This document shows, in pieces, positions 9,962-21,113 of a DNA stretch of 23,713 nt. The DNA is from Bigelowiella natans CCMP2755 (Eukaryota; Cercozoa; Chlorarachniophyceae). How positions within the stretch are numbered: the first letter of the stretch is position 1; each line of letters opens with the position of its first letter. The notes beneath the pieces were generated by a model, which saw only the letters and a program-made list of their open reading frames with translations, made no database searches and had not been told where the DNA came from. Position numbers and translations under genes: made by a program. The stretch lies in contig ADNK01002673.1 in assembly GCA_000320545.1 (NCBI GenBank), positions 5,001 to 28,713 on the forward strand, read 5' to 3'.

Positions 9962-10512
9962 CTAAGGCGAAATGGGTATCCTACTAGATCTACTGTCCCG
10001 AGAGCACAGGGGTGCAACCGGTTACAAGCTTTGAAATCAAAGGGAAATCTATTGGGTTCGATGCCTGCGACATGCAAATACAAGCAGTTCAAGTAAAATT
10101 TGTCAATTTAAATTACATCAACGTCTCTCATGCCCAAATTCGATCAAATTGAAGGAAAACCTGACATACGACATGATCAGGCTACTCCAGAAGCGATCGT
10201 ACCATGCTGGTGGTCACCTGCTCTTATTTTTAATATACGACATGACTAATACTATGTCGTAAAGATGTAAACAATGATTATTTCACACTCTTCAAATAAA
10301 AGATGTCACAGCAACTTCCAACGTTACGAGTCGTACGCATTCAAAAGGCGGCTTCATTATTCAAAAATGAAGGGAAAGAATCATCTGCGACAATAAATCT
10401 CAGACATTTTACTGAGAAATGGCGCTAAGTGACTCGCCATCAAAACAGGACCGCCCATGCGTTCACCCCCTCGCTTCTCATGAGCTTTAGATAACAGACT
10501 ACACGAATATAG
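9962..10512. promoter_or_regulatory. Divergent intergenic region with repeated TACGACAT
   Basis: This spacer separates the minus-strand TPX2-like gene from the plus-strand surface-protein gene and may serve both. The octamer TACGACAT occurs at about 10167-10174 and 10236-10243 on the plus strand and inverted (ATGTCGTA) at 10254-10261. The last two form an 8-base stem with a 10-base loop, and the first lies inside a CCTGA...TCAGG inverted repeat (10160-10181). The first exon of the TPX2-like gene must also lie here or be absent. No clear TATA box was found. Confidence 0.45.
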
Positions 10513-12031
10513 ATGAATTTTGGGTGGAAAATTGCATGGTCTTTCCTCGTTTTGGCCGCCATCATTGGCATACAGACGGCGACTGCGTGCACGACTAATG
10601 AAGATTGTAGCTTCAATGGCGTTTGTGCAGGGACCACATGCATTTGCAACATGGGTTGGAAGGATGCGAAATGCCAGACGTTGGATTTTGAACCTCTGGA
10701 CAAGGACGTAATAGGTTACAACGCAATCGTTACTACCGAAAGCGCTTCTGCGGGTGCTGCCATTGTCCAAGGAACAGGTACTTATCCGAATATAGATACT
10801 TCAGGTTTTGCCTTATATATGCTAGCTCACAACTCATCAAAATTCAATTCCCCCATACGCGACTTATTCGTAAATACCTTGATAGTTTATTTCCACTTTC
10901 GACTCAAAAGACGTTGTTTGAGTTTGAAGCATGCAATGATTTGTGGTTTTCCTTATTGTATCTTCATTTTAGGCGGCGTTTGGCACATGTGGGTGACGGA
11001 AATTGCCAAAAATTGCGGATATCCCTCCTGGAAGACCAACTCCATGATCTCCTATGCCTCTTCTACATCCCTTGCGGTAATAAGCGCATTAACTATTATT
11101 CATTTAACCAGAGCTTTTGATTCCATATAACTTGAAAATAACTTTATATCCTTTTCAGGGTCCATATGCGAAAAAAGATGATTTGTTCGGCCCATTTGCT
11201 TCGACTCCAAAGGTAGGCCCTGCATCCCGTGAATGTTTTCGTCCATCCGTAGAATTTTACACCAAAAATCATTTCCATGAGACGTTACTTGATAAAGTTG
11301 ACGTACGAATGGGGGATTGTTGTTCAGTTTGCCTATACAGTGTGCCATCTATTAATCTGGTTGAATACATTATTAGGCTGTAAAAGCACCCTCTGGGGAA
11401 TACGTCCTATACATATCAGCTTTTGTCGATCGTAATGTCTAATAACTTAACCTAGAAAGACTAATATCATAATATCACGCGAGCGCAGTACCGCTATCGA
11501 AGACGTATCCATTCCTTGAGTAGAAGTGGAAGTGTATCAGGAAGCGGGAAAGGCGATGTTATTTTCAATCTGCATTTTGCATTTCGCATTTCACACAATT
11601 ATTGAGAGTTCCTCCCCTTTACAGCGCTTTCTCAACGAGTCGACGCGAATGCGGATACCAACGTCTGCGACTGCTCCATCGTAAGATATTTGTTTAAAAT
11701 AGCGGCACATAAGAAAAAAGAAGATACCTATAGTCCTGTAGCGAAAATAATCCAGGCTAGCAATAAAGACTTCACGTTTGGAACAATGCTGACATCGCAT
11801 GATCGTCTTAGTAATTAGCCTTTTAGTAACTAGCCTTTTTGAGTTCCCATGACCGTTTCTCCTGTGAATTTTCAGACACACCCGAATAAGAGGCTTTATG
11901 CCAAAATGTGGACATGGTGCAATGAGACGAGGACGGATGTTACAGAAGCCACGTAATACCACTACCAATTTTTGCCTGCTTTTTCGGAACGTACACACTT
12001 GTGTTTTTGTGTATACGTGTATATGTGCATT

Positions 12032-12066
<35 letters not shown>

Positions 12067-12679
12067 TTGTGCGAAAGGCGCAGCATTATTCGCGAGGCAC
12101 TATAGTCGCCACTTTGCAATCTCCGTGCAGATAATTTCTTATCATCTCGAATTCATTTTGGTCCTTTACAAGGTACATGACTTGGACCAAAACCCCGTCG
12201 GATCTTACGTCGTACTCCCCATTCGTGCGCATGTAAGTCAAGCAAATAATTGCCTCACCAAATGCAAAGATTAGGGTAGACTGCAGTCCGTTACTACATC
12301 GTGAGCATTTGTGCGACTTCCACGACCCTGTTTTTCACTTTCTCCTGCATTGAAAAGAACGCTGAAATCTGCCTGGTGGTGCGATTGTAGCAGTTGCTTT
12401 ATCGTGTATATCACGGAAACTTTTTTGGAAATGAACGATCTTCTCTAGATATCAACCGGAGGACCATCTGCAAACCCTTCATGCGATGTATTCGCCACTC
12501 ATACTTCCAGGTGCTTTCCTCCTTCTCTATTAACATTTCACCTGTTTAGATCCTAGCATTTCTTTCCGAGTCATTTCTTCTGACGATGGATACCGTCTCT
12601 CTCGTCAATATCAGATTCTTCCGTGGCTGCATTGTATCGAACACAGTAATAATAATAATAACCATAAACAAGGATAATT

Positions 12680-12723
<44 letters not shown>

Positions 12724-15700
12724 TAAAGCTTGTTGCCTTTGGACTATCACGCCAGAGAGAAAATACCTGATAAGCGAGTATCGATGGAAATGTCCAAAGA
12801 ACATATTTCGGGGGGTACTATTGTTGTTTAGAAGCCGTTTTATATAGAAGGCTAGTAGGCAATATATGCATATGGATGGCACACAGAAATTGAGATATTG
12901 TACCTGCAAACAGCACTACGTGCGCCGGAGAGCCATGTTCAATAATTTGCAGCTCCTACGCCTCAGATTGGAAAGTAAGAAATGAACGCGAGAAACAAGA
13001 AAATAACGGCGAACATACGGGAGTGATCACCTCTTTCCTCTTTTCTTAGGAGCCTTCTACCTATGAATTCTTTGGCGCAAACATCTTCGGTACCAATTTC
13101 ATGAGCGCAAAAGATGGCCTGGAAGACCCCAGCCTATACAGAGATCCGAACGGCGTGTTTCATGCATTCATTGTCAATAGAATTGGCGGATATTCCATCC
13201 TTCATGTAAGTGCAACAAATTAGAACTAGTGTCGCAGCGTTGAGAGGGGAAAGCGAGATTCATACACTGGAACGCCTTTAGCCGTCCTGCGAAGCTTTTC
13301 GCAGGGGCAATATCTTTCAGTACTCAGTTTTCATCTTAGAAGACTAAAGTCGCCACAGTTGTGGTTATAACCAAAGATAGAAACCTACGCGTCCTCTAAA
13401 AAATTTTCCTCGACCAACACCGCATTATTACCAGGCATACTCGACAGACTTCACGACTTGGACTTCCACCGGGACTGCATATGCGAATTCTCTAGCATTT
13501 ACAGATAAGTCAGTGCGCTACTACTTAGCGAACACGGAGTTTTTTTAATCCGCTTGGCGTAGTCGAATCTTCGGTCTCAAATAAATAACCAATCTCTGAG
13601 AGCTCACACGGCAGCTAACCTCCTCGTCGTCTTTAATCTCATCTCAGTACACAAGGCGTCTTCCCGGCGTGTGTAAGGCCATTCGCAGTCATGGACATGA
13701 TTACCGGAAGCCTCAAAGCTTTCACGACCGCGTGCGCCATAGGAGTTTCTCTCGCAGCTGGTACTTACTCTTCATGAATCGTGGGGATATATTGCTATTC
13801 CATCTATAGTGTGTGGTGTGCTCATGTCTAACTCCCCGCTCACCAATGACCCTGTCCCCTTCTCTTTCTCTTCAGCGAACGGAGTGCCGTTTGACGAGGC
13901 CGACTTTGCAACGTTGACATGCGTGCATTTATTCATGAAGAAGAACACCACATCGCCAACTGCAAACCCTACGACAGTACCGACTCATGCCCCTAGCCTC
14001 TCGCCAACATCGTGTCCATCAAGCGCGCCAACTTCTTCTCCAAAACTCGTTTCATCATCACCTTCACAGGCCCCCAGCGCTGTCCCATCACTCACTCCCA
14101 CGTTCTCGCCAAAAGTAGCTTCCTCGGCTCCTTCGCATAACCCAAGTCAGGCTCCATCATGCTCCCCAACGTCATCCCCTGCTTCTAGGACAACTGCTCC
14201 TTCAAGTAGTCCCATCGCAGGGACAGCATCTCCATCGACTACTCCTGCGCTTGCAACCACAGCTCCATCGAATGCTCCTGTTGCAGGCACTGGAACTCCC
14301 TCTAGTAGTCCTGTCTCAGGATCCTCAGCCCCAACAAGCACTCCAATCGGTGGTACCATCTCTCCAACTAGTAGTCCTGCAGTTACAACAACGGCTCCAT
14401 CTAGTAGTCCTTTTGCAGGCACTGGAACTCCCTCTAGTAGTCCTGTCTCAGGATCCTCAGCCCCAACAAGCACTCCATTCAGTGGTACAATAGCTCCAAG
14501 TAGTAGTCCTGCAGTTACAACAACGGCACCAACGGGTAGTCCTGTTGTAGGCACTGGGACTCCCTCTAGTAGTCCTGACTCAGGATCTTCAGCCCCAACA
14601 AGCACTCCATTCAGTGGTACAATAGCTCCAAGTAGTAGTCCTGCAGTTACAACAACGGCACCAACGGGTAGTCCTGCTGCAGGCACTCTATCTCCATCTA
14701 GTAGTCCTGTTGTAGGCACTGGGACTCCCTCTAGTAGTCCTGACTCAGGATCTTCAGCCCCAACAAGCACTCCATTCAGTGGTACAATAGCTCCAAGTAG
14801 TAGTCCTGCAGTTACAACAACGGCACCAACGGGTAGTCCTGTTGCAGGCACTGATTCTCCATCTAGTGGTCCTTTTGCAGGCACTCTATCTCCATCTGGT
14901 AGTCCTGTCTCAGGGTCCTTAGCCCCAACAAGCACTCCATTCAGTGGTACAATAGCTCCAACTACTAGTCCTGCAGTTACAACAACGGCACCAACGGGTA
15001 GTCCTGTTGCAGGCACTGATTCTCCATCTAGTAGTCCTTTTGCAGGCACTCTATCTCCATCTAGTAGTCCTGTCTCAGGATCCTCAGCCCCAACAAGCAC
15101 TCCAATCAGTGGTACAATAGCTCCAACTAGTAGTCCTGCAGCTACAACAACGGCACCAACGGGTAGTCCTGCTGCAGGCACTCTATCTCCATCTAGTAGT
15201 CCTGTTGTAGGCACTGGGACTCCCTCTAGTAGTCCTGACTCAGGATCCTCAGCCCCAACAAGAACTCCATTCAGTGGTACAATAGCTCCAAGTAGTAGTC
15301 CTGCAGTTACAACAACGGCACCAACGGGTAGTCCTGCTGCAGGCACTCTATCTCCATCTAGTAGTCCTGTTGTAGGCACTGGGACTCCCTCTAGTAGTCC
15401 TGACTCAGGATCTTCAGCCCCAACAAGCACTCCATTCAGTGGTACAATAGCTCCAAGTAGTAGTCCTGCAGTTACAACAACGGCACCAACGGGTAGTCCT
15501 GCTGCAGGCACTCTATCTCCATCTAGTAGTCCTGTTGTAGGCACTGGGACTCCCTCTAGTAGTCCTGACTCAGGATCTTCAGCCCCAACAAGCACTCCAT
15601 TCAGTGGTACAATAGCTCCAAGTAGTAGTCCTGCAGTTACAACAACGGCACCAACGGGTAGTCCTGCTGCAGGCACTCTATCTCCATCTAGTAGTCCTGA

Positions 15701-17042
15701 CTCAGGATCTTCAGCCCCAACAAGCACTCCATTCAGTGGTACAATAGCTCCAAGTAGTAGTCCTGTTGCAGGCACTGATTCTCCATCTAGTAGTCCTGTT
15801 GCAGGCACTCTATCTCCATCTGGTAGTCCTGTCTCAGGATCCTCAGCCCCAACAAGCACTCCATTCAGTGGTACAATAGCTCCAACTAGTAGTCCTGCTG
15901 CAGGCACTGGGACTCCCTCTAGTAGTCCTGTCTCAGGATCCTCAGCCCCAACAAGCACTCCAATCAGTGGTACCATCGCTCCAACTTGTAGTCCTGCAGT
16001 TGCAGCAACGGCTCCATCGGGTAGTCCTGCTGCAGGCACTCTATCTCCATCTAGTAGTCCTGTTGTAGGCACTGGGACTCCATCTGGTAGTCCTGTCTCA
16101 GGATCCTCAGCCCCAACAAGCACTCCAATCAGCGGTACAATAGCTCCAACTAGTAGTCCTGTTGCAGGCACTGGGACTCCATCTAGTAGTCCTTTCTCAG
16201 GATCCTCAGCCCCAACAAGCATTCCTATCAATGATTCCATCGCTCCCTCTAGTAGTCCTGTGTCAGGGTCTTTAGTTCCATCAGGGACTCCAATAACTGG
16301 TACTTTCGCCCCATCATCGAGCCCTGCGTTGAAAACCGCACTTCCATCGAATACTCCTATGGTGGGTACAGGTTCACCATCGACGAGTCCTTTCTTCGGG
16401 TCATTAACTCCAACAAGGGATCCATTTATTGGCACCAATGCCCCATCAACATCCAGCGTTCAGAATGCTACTGCTTCTCCGATCAGGAACGGGACTTCTT
16501 CCGGCGGAAATTTAACATTCACAGAGGGGCCAACAGCTACTCCAATCGCTGCTGCTGCTACCTTCGGCCCTAGCGCGCAGCCTTCCACTCCTCCAACTGC
16601 ACTTTCATCCGCCTCTCAGGGGCAGGCGAGTTCATCAATATTCATCATTCTTGCTGGTGCTGCTCTCGGTGTTGCTATAGGGCTACCCGCCATCGGCTAC
16701 GTTGTTTGGAATGGAATAATGAAGTCTCAATCAGCGGCTTCGGCCAAAATACAAGTTAAAACCGACACCGCGTGGAAGAGACATATGAATGCGAATGGGG
16801 CGCACAAGCATGCGTTCATTGCGGCTGGATTGCAAACAGAATCATCTTTGCCCTCAATGCAACGCGTCACGACAATGGTGAACAACTTTATGACACAGGA
16901 TGGAAATAGGATCCCATCTTCTTCAGCTGCAAATCTTGAACGAGCTTTCACCAGAATGTCAACGAAAAATCAAGTAACTCCTTGGGATAACCCATCAGGA
17001 GGTTCCAGTCAGGAGAGCATAGATGGGAAATTCATGGTGTGA
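10513..17042 (+). CDS. EGF / glycosidase-like propeller / P-T-S-repeat type I membrane protein, ten exons
   Basis: Exons: 10513-10777, 10973-11076, 11159-11212, 12173-12232, 12449-12510, 12914-12974, 13050-13205, 13435-13508, 13648-13760, 13876-17042. All introns are GT-AG and all phases agree: 4116 bases, 1371 residues. Residues 1-25 are a signal peptide (hydrophobic core, cut after TATA). Residues 26-54 are an EGF-like module with Cys 26, 32, 38, 43, 45, 54. Residues about 65-335 resemble the five-bladed propeller of GH43/GH32-type glycosidases: GGVWHMWVTEIAKNCG, SSTSLAGPYAKKD, GLEDPSLYRDPNGVFHAF, YSTDFTTWTSTGTAYANSL and VRPFAVMD. I cannot confirm a catalytic triad, so it may only bind sugar. 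Residues about 341-1235 are a P/T/S stalk, probably heavily O-glycosylated. Residues 1238-1261 (IFIILAGAALGVAIGLPAIG...) span the membrane and about 110 basic, Ser-rich residues face the cytoplasm. It is probably a cell-surface carbohydrate-active or adhesive protein. The long frame from 13809 is not a separate gene: its first 22 codons are intron. Confidence 0.85.
12037..12064. repeat. (GT)14 microsatellite
   Basis: A perfect GT run inside the 960-base third intron of the surface-protein gene, about 110 bases before the acceptor at 12172. The flanking sequence is also TG-rich. Confidence 0.95.
12682..12720. repeat. (AG)n microsatellite
   Basis: An AG run of 39 bases in the fifth intron (12511-12913) of the surface-protein gene, with a short AAT trinucleotide run just upstream at about 12647-12661. 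Confidence 0.95.
13286..13305. repeat. Perfect 8-base-pair intronic hairpin
   Basis: CCTGCGAA pairs with TTCGCAGG across a GCTT loop. It lies in the seventh intron (13206-13434) of the surface-protein gene. It is strong for its size but may be chance. Confidence 0.7.
14190..16440 (+). repeat. Coding minisatellite: 33-base unit, 165-base higher-order unit
   Basis: The stalk is built of 11-residue units of the type P-S-S-S-P-x-x-G-T-x-x (33 bases; about 68 fit in the array). Five different units form a 55-residue, 165-base super-unit. CAGGATCTTC or CAGGATCCTC recurs at 14581 and 14746, and again at 15241, 15406 and 15571, each 165 bases apart. The next copy, at 15703, is 132 bases on: exactly one 33-base unit has been lost. 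Length changes are therefore in whole units and keep the frame. Adjacent super-units between 15241 and 15735 are almost identical, while the ends (before 14400, after 16200) are more divergent, as expected from unequal exchange in the middle of an array. Confidence 0.93.
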
Positions 17043-17770
17043 CGAAATTCAGACCAACAAAATCGAGATCACTGGCGCACCTTGTGCTTGTGGCTTTTGA
17101 CTCATAGACATATCAACTTTTAACTTACACTTGAAAATGAAATCCAATGATCATTGTGTGAAATCACTCAATTTGTTTTGTTGCCATCAAATTGAAAGCA
17201 ACAACTTCCCGTCCATGCCATGCGTGTTTCAACTGCCGCACGATCTGGCGATGCGTGTCGTTCGCAAGGTGCACCACAGTGCGCGTTTGCAGCACAAACA
17301 TGTGCACAGCGACTCAACAACGCGATGCGCACTTGTCTCTGACATGATTGACTGGCTAGCACCACTGCACGTTTTGCACGCGCTGGCGCGCAGGATGGCG
17401 ACGTGGTGCGTGTGCTTGTTGTGAAAGCACACCAGTCCTTCCATCAACTGAGCTAGCTGAGTCCAGTCCAGCAGTGGTGCTGACTTCAAAACGCAGTGCT
17501 GAAGTTTGAAGTTGCATGAACGCACCGTTTGCGCATTGCCAGAGTGGACCCTCGCGTGCTTCCAGCAAGGAGTTTGAAGTTGGAGGCTTTTCGACGAAAA
17601 AGACACCAGGCTGTCAGATAGACTGGCAGCGTCTGCAAGTGCTGGCGAGTGCGTCGGGCCTGGTTTTCAAAAGGAGGAAGGAAGGGAAGTGGTGTGCTTC
17701 GTTGGAGCGGTTGAAAGAATCGCGGGACGACACGCTGGCACGCTGGCTACACGCTGGTCCGCGAATCATC
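17043..17770. other. Stretch downstream of the surface-protein gene, no gene seen
   Basis: The first part should hold the 3' untranslated region of the surface-protein gene. No canonical AATAAA was noted near the stop. The rest is TG/CA-rich like 2000-3600. Short overlapping frames occur on both strands without motifs. Confidence 0.5.
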
Positions 17771-19260
17771 ACGCAATGATTTGCTGCGGACATCGCCAAT
17801 GATGATTTTGCATCATGCAATGATCATGTGATGAAATTCATTGCGTCATGATTTTGCATCATGCAATGATCATGCAATGAAACTCGTTGCATGATCAACA
17901 TGCAATGACAATCAACACAGAATGATTTTCATTGAGCAATGAATGCATGATGATGATCATTGTGAAATGATGATCATTGCAAGCCATCACGTTGTGACAA
18001 TCAATGAATGATGACAGCAATTGCAAATGATTGCACAATGATGTTCGATGCATGGTGACATTCATGATCATTGCACAATGAAAAATTGATCATTCTTTTG
18101 CAATCGATGCATGATGAACAACATCAGACATTGATCTGTGACAAACACGATGCGATTGTTTGGTTCTGCAACACACCCAACTGACAACCTGCATCCAAGG
18201 AAGGCAAAGTGTCTGGCAAGCACGATGAAAGTGAAAGTCCTTTCGTCAACTGCGACTTCTGACCCGAACACGTTGTCTGTCAATGTCAATTTGCAACCAA
18301 GCTAGCAAGAGGGTCGCCAGCAACAGGGGAGTGCTAGAGTGGGTGGGCATGAGGCATTCCGTGGCACGCAGAGCGCCGTTGATGTCACCTGAAGTCACAT
18401 GCATTCGTCTAGACATGACGTGGTCTTGAGTTCCAACACGTTTGACGTGTGCATGGTTCCACAAGATTGATGTTCAGCACAATGAAAAATTTGTTGAATG
18501 GAGCACATCATCATGCAATGATTGTGTTGATGCTCACGCAGTGATTGTCAATGTGCAATGATTGCATTGTGCATTGCATGTCCATCATGCATTTCCAAAC
18601 TCAATGGCAAAATTCAATGCACAATGATTTGAAGATCGAGCAACAACTAGTCTCAGCATTGTGTCATGCGCAATGATTGAGAATCACCACATTTGAAGCA
18701 TGACGATGCGCGACCACACGTTCACACGTCATGCACCTGGCGCATGCGACGCAGCAGGCCAATGATTTGAAGATCATCACTTTGCAATGATTGAAAAGCA
18801 TTGCGCAAGGGTCATCATGCAATCATTTTTGTGTCATTTCGTGATGAAAAAACAACATGCATTTGTTCAGAAAGCATCAGCAACACGCAATGATTTGAAT
18901 TTGTTTTTCATTGATCATCATTGTGCATTGATTTTGTGTCAACACGCAATGAAAAATCAACACGCAGTGATTTGGGCAAAATCCACATCTGATGATTCAG
19001 AATCATTGCGCAACAATTGTCAACAAGCAATGATTTGGAATCTTCACGTGATGAATTTTTTCATCACACGATGTTTCATTGTGATCAATGCACAATGATT
19101 CTGATTCATCAACAATGATGTTCATCATGTGATGACATCATCATTGCACAATGATGAAATGATGACATCAAAATCATCACATGATGATGAATGTCATTGC
19201 ATGATGAAAAAATCATCACATGATGAATTTGAGCCATCATTGCGCAATGAATTTTGGACC
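17770..19260. repeat. Field of CAATGAT/ATCATTG word repeats
   Basis: Through about 1.5 kb the heptamers CAATGAT and ATCATTG and near variants (CATGATG, GCAATGA, TCATTGC) recur every few tens of bases in both orientations. A clear tandem pair with a 46-base period starts at 17803 and 17849 (TGATTTTGCATCATGCAATG in both). Non-repetitive patches occur at about 18125-18470 and 18700-18760. The word and its complement alternate, so long imperfect hairpins are possible. The long minus-strand and plus-strand frames inside it are by-products of the words. Confidence 0.8.
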
Positions 19261-19434
19261 ACAGTGATGGCTGGCTAGCTGGTCACAAAAGGGGAGAAAG
19301 TGAGCAAGGATCAGGTTCAAGGCCAGGAGGCTTGAGGCTCGTGTTCACTCGATGCGACGTCCAGACAGCACGCCAACAACGTGAGAACAATGAGAGCAAT
19401 GATGATGAACCACGTTTCCAAAGTGAACGTGAAC

Positions 19435-19740
19435 AATGAACAATGAGCAATGAACAATGATGATGAACTGCGTTTCCAAAACGTTGCAAGCATTTGCAGA
19501 GTGCGAAACGCAGTGCCTCGAACTGGCTTTGGTGAGGACTGTGACTGGTGAACTGGCAGGTTTTTCAAGTTGGCACGATTTGGCTGTTGTGAGACAATGC
19601 AGCTAGCAGCAACGTGGCGGCGGCGCAAGGCATCTGCTCTGAGCAGGAACTTCCCAAACGCCACGTCTGCACGCTGATCCATGTTTGGATCATCCGAAGG
19701 AGCACCCAGCACAACTTCAGTTTTGGCAGAGTCAGGAACA
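19435..19740 (-). repeat. Dispersed repeat, copy B (inverted relative to copy A)
   Basis: This is the reverse-complement counterpart of 1805-2120. The minus-strand translation VLGAPSDDPNMDQRADVAFG followed by KFLLRADALRRRHVAASCIV parallels copy A with many conservative changes. In copy B the frame runs on past the CIVSQ point where copy A stops. The copy is bordered on both sides by ACAATGA heptamer runs (about 19428-19462 and 19737-19762). Confidence 0.8.
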
Positions 19741-19762
19741 ATGAACAATGAACAATGAACAA
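19737..19762. repeat. AACAATG heptamer tandem repeat
   Basis: The 7-base unit AACAATG is repeated over three times at the edge of dispersed repeat copy B. Similar but less regular copies lie at about 19428-19462. The unit shares the CAATGA core with the word field at 17770-19260. Confidence 0.8.
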
Positions 19763-21050
19763 AGCGTTGATCAAATCTGCATGCGCCAGAACCACACGGG
19801 AGACAGGCGTTTGCGTGCAGCAGAGCCTCAACAACACTCGTTGCAAGGACTTGTCAGCACCCTGTTGGTGATCAATGGCTCTAATTGCAACTAGATCGTA
19901 GAAACACGTTGCAATTGCTACAACTAGGCCTGCAAATTGTGTAGCCGTCAATTAGTCCGTTGGAGTGAACAATGAGCACAGAACAGAACGTTGATCCAGG
20001 TGCAACAAAAACCATACGAGAAAGGACGGACGACATCCACACCAAAATGCGATGGGATGCGAAGCTACGTCACAATGTGCGGCATGTCGTAGAGCAACTC
20101 TGACATGACGTGTCAATTTCGCAAAGAACACAGGGCTTTTTCGTCGAATTTCGTGTGTGTTTTGTGAAGATTTTTAAGTTTTTGGCCGATTACTTCATAA
20201 AGTTGGTGGTGTCGGAAGAGCAATGGAGGCTGGGGCTCAGGTGTCTCGTGTTTTGTTTCCCCGTTTTCTATGAACCGGTGAAGGCGGGAATCGGGCTGTG
20301 AATGGTGTATATATATGCGCTGTACATGCGCGTTAGTATTGGTGAGGGATGCTTGTGGCTTTGATTGTTGGCATTCGAGTCACGACGGTGCTTTCCTTCA
20401 TCACCGTCCTTGCAAGCTAGATACGAACCATGTCGTCAGTACTACCAGCTCAGCCAAGCTTTTTCTCCTTTTCATATGGATTCAGATTCTAGGGAAGGGC
20501 CATCTCCGCAGCTCGAGCACGGATGAGAGCCGGATGGAGCCTCGCTCTATCTCAGACGGCAACTACTACCGCGATTCAACTGGCAACAGGTGATCAGGCG
20601 TGTTTCGACGGATAGAACCGATGCCGAAATGCGATATTGAAAACAGCTTTCCATATTAAAAGTACAAAGCTTTTATTGTGCGCGTCGGTGCCATGCCCTG
20701 TTCGAAAATTCTGTATGATAAAACATACCACTTATGGCTTTACCCTGGCCCCGTTTGCATGTTTCTGTCCTCAGAACTCGCCTTCAATCCATTGAGCTAC
20801 TTCAGAAAGAGAGCAAAAGACCCTCTCTGGAACTTAGGGGAAATGAGCTGAGAGAGCATATACTAAAAGAAAAAGTCTGCTGATAGTATCTAAAACACTA
20901 CACATAAAAAGACAGCAAACAAATTCATCATACAAAACCCAAATCATCCCCTGGCACGTGATAAAAATACTTTGAAACGAAAAGCGGGGAAACCCTCACC
21001 GATATGGAATTTTCATGTTGCGCCTAGAAAATGCAGAGACTCATCAGTAG
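19763..21050. promoter_or_regulatory. Upstream region of the transporter gene, with a TATA-like site
   Basis: The region before about 20100 is still TG-rich, with a diverged local duplication around GTTGATC (19768 and 19990). TATATATAT at 20308-20316 is a candidate TATA box. A well-placed ATG (ACCATGTCGTC) lies at 20430-20432, and a candidate donor CAACAG|GTGATC at 20590 closes a frame ending SISDGNYYRDSTGN. These could be the first exon or exons of the transporter, but I could not join them to the later exon in a single convincing way. From 20600 to 21050 I see nothing else. Confidence 0.35.
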
Positions 21051-21113
21051 TCTCAGCAATCGAGATTCTGCGAGTTCCCCTTCCCCTTGACATCATTTTT
21101 CACTGATGCCCAG

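Noticed and set aside
9994-10064. Extra upstream exon for the TPX2-like gene
   Set aside because: It is in phase and reads IEPNRFPFDFKACNRL, but the intron it implies is only 32 bases, well below every other intron in the window. I left it out of the model.
11591-11998. 135-codon minus-strand frame in intron 3 of the surface-protein gene
   Set aside because: No motif, no splice context, and a basic composition without recognisable similarity. Probably chance.
13809-13875. ATG at 13809 as the start of the repeat protein
   Set aside because: These codons are the end of an intron (pyrimidine-rich tract ending TTCTCTTTCTCTTCAG), and the upstream exons supply a signal peptide in matching phase.
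14147-16438. 763-codon open frame on the minus strand inside the repeat stalk
   Set aside because: The 33-base repeat unit is a multiple of three and contains no stop in this frame, so one repeat guarantees a long antisense frame. The sense strand has splice, domain and membrane-span support; the antisense translation is only the repeat read backwards.
17770-19260. CRISPR array or clean satellite
   Set aside because: The repeated words occur in both orientations at irregular spacing, without constant repeats and unique spacers, and the window is eukaryotic.
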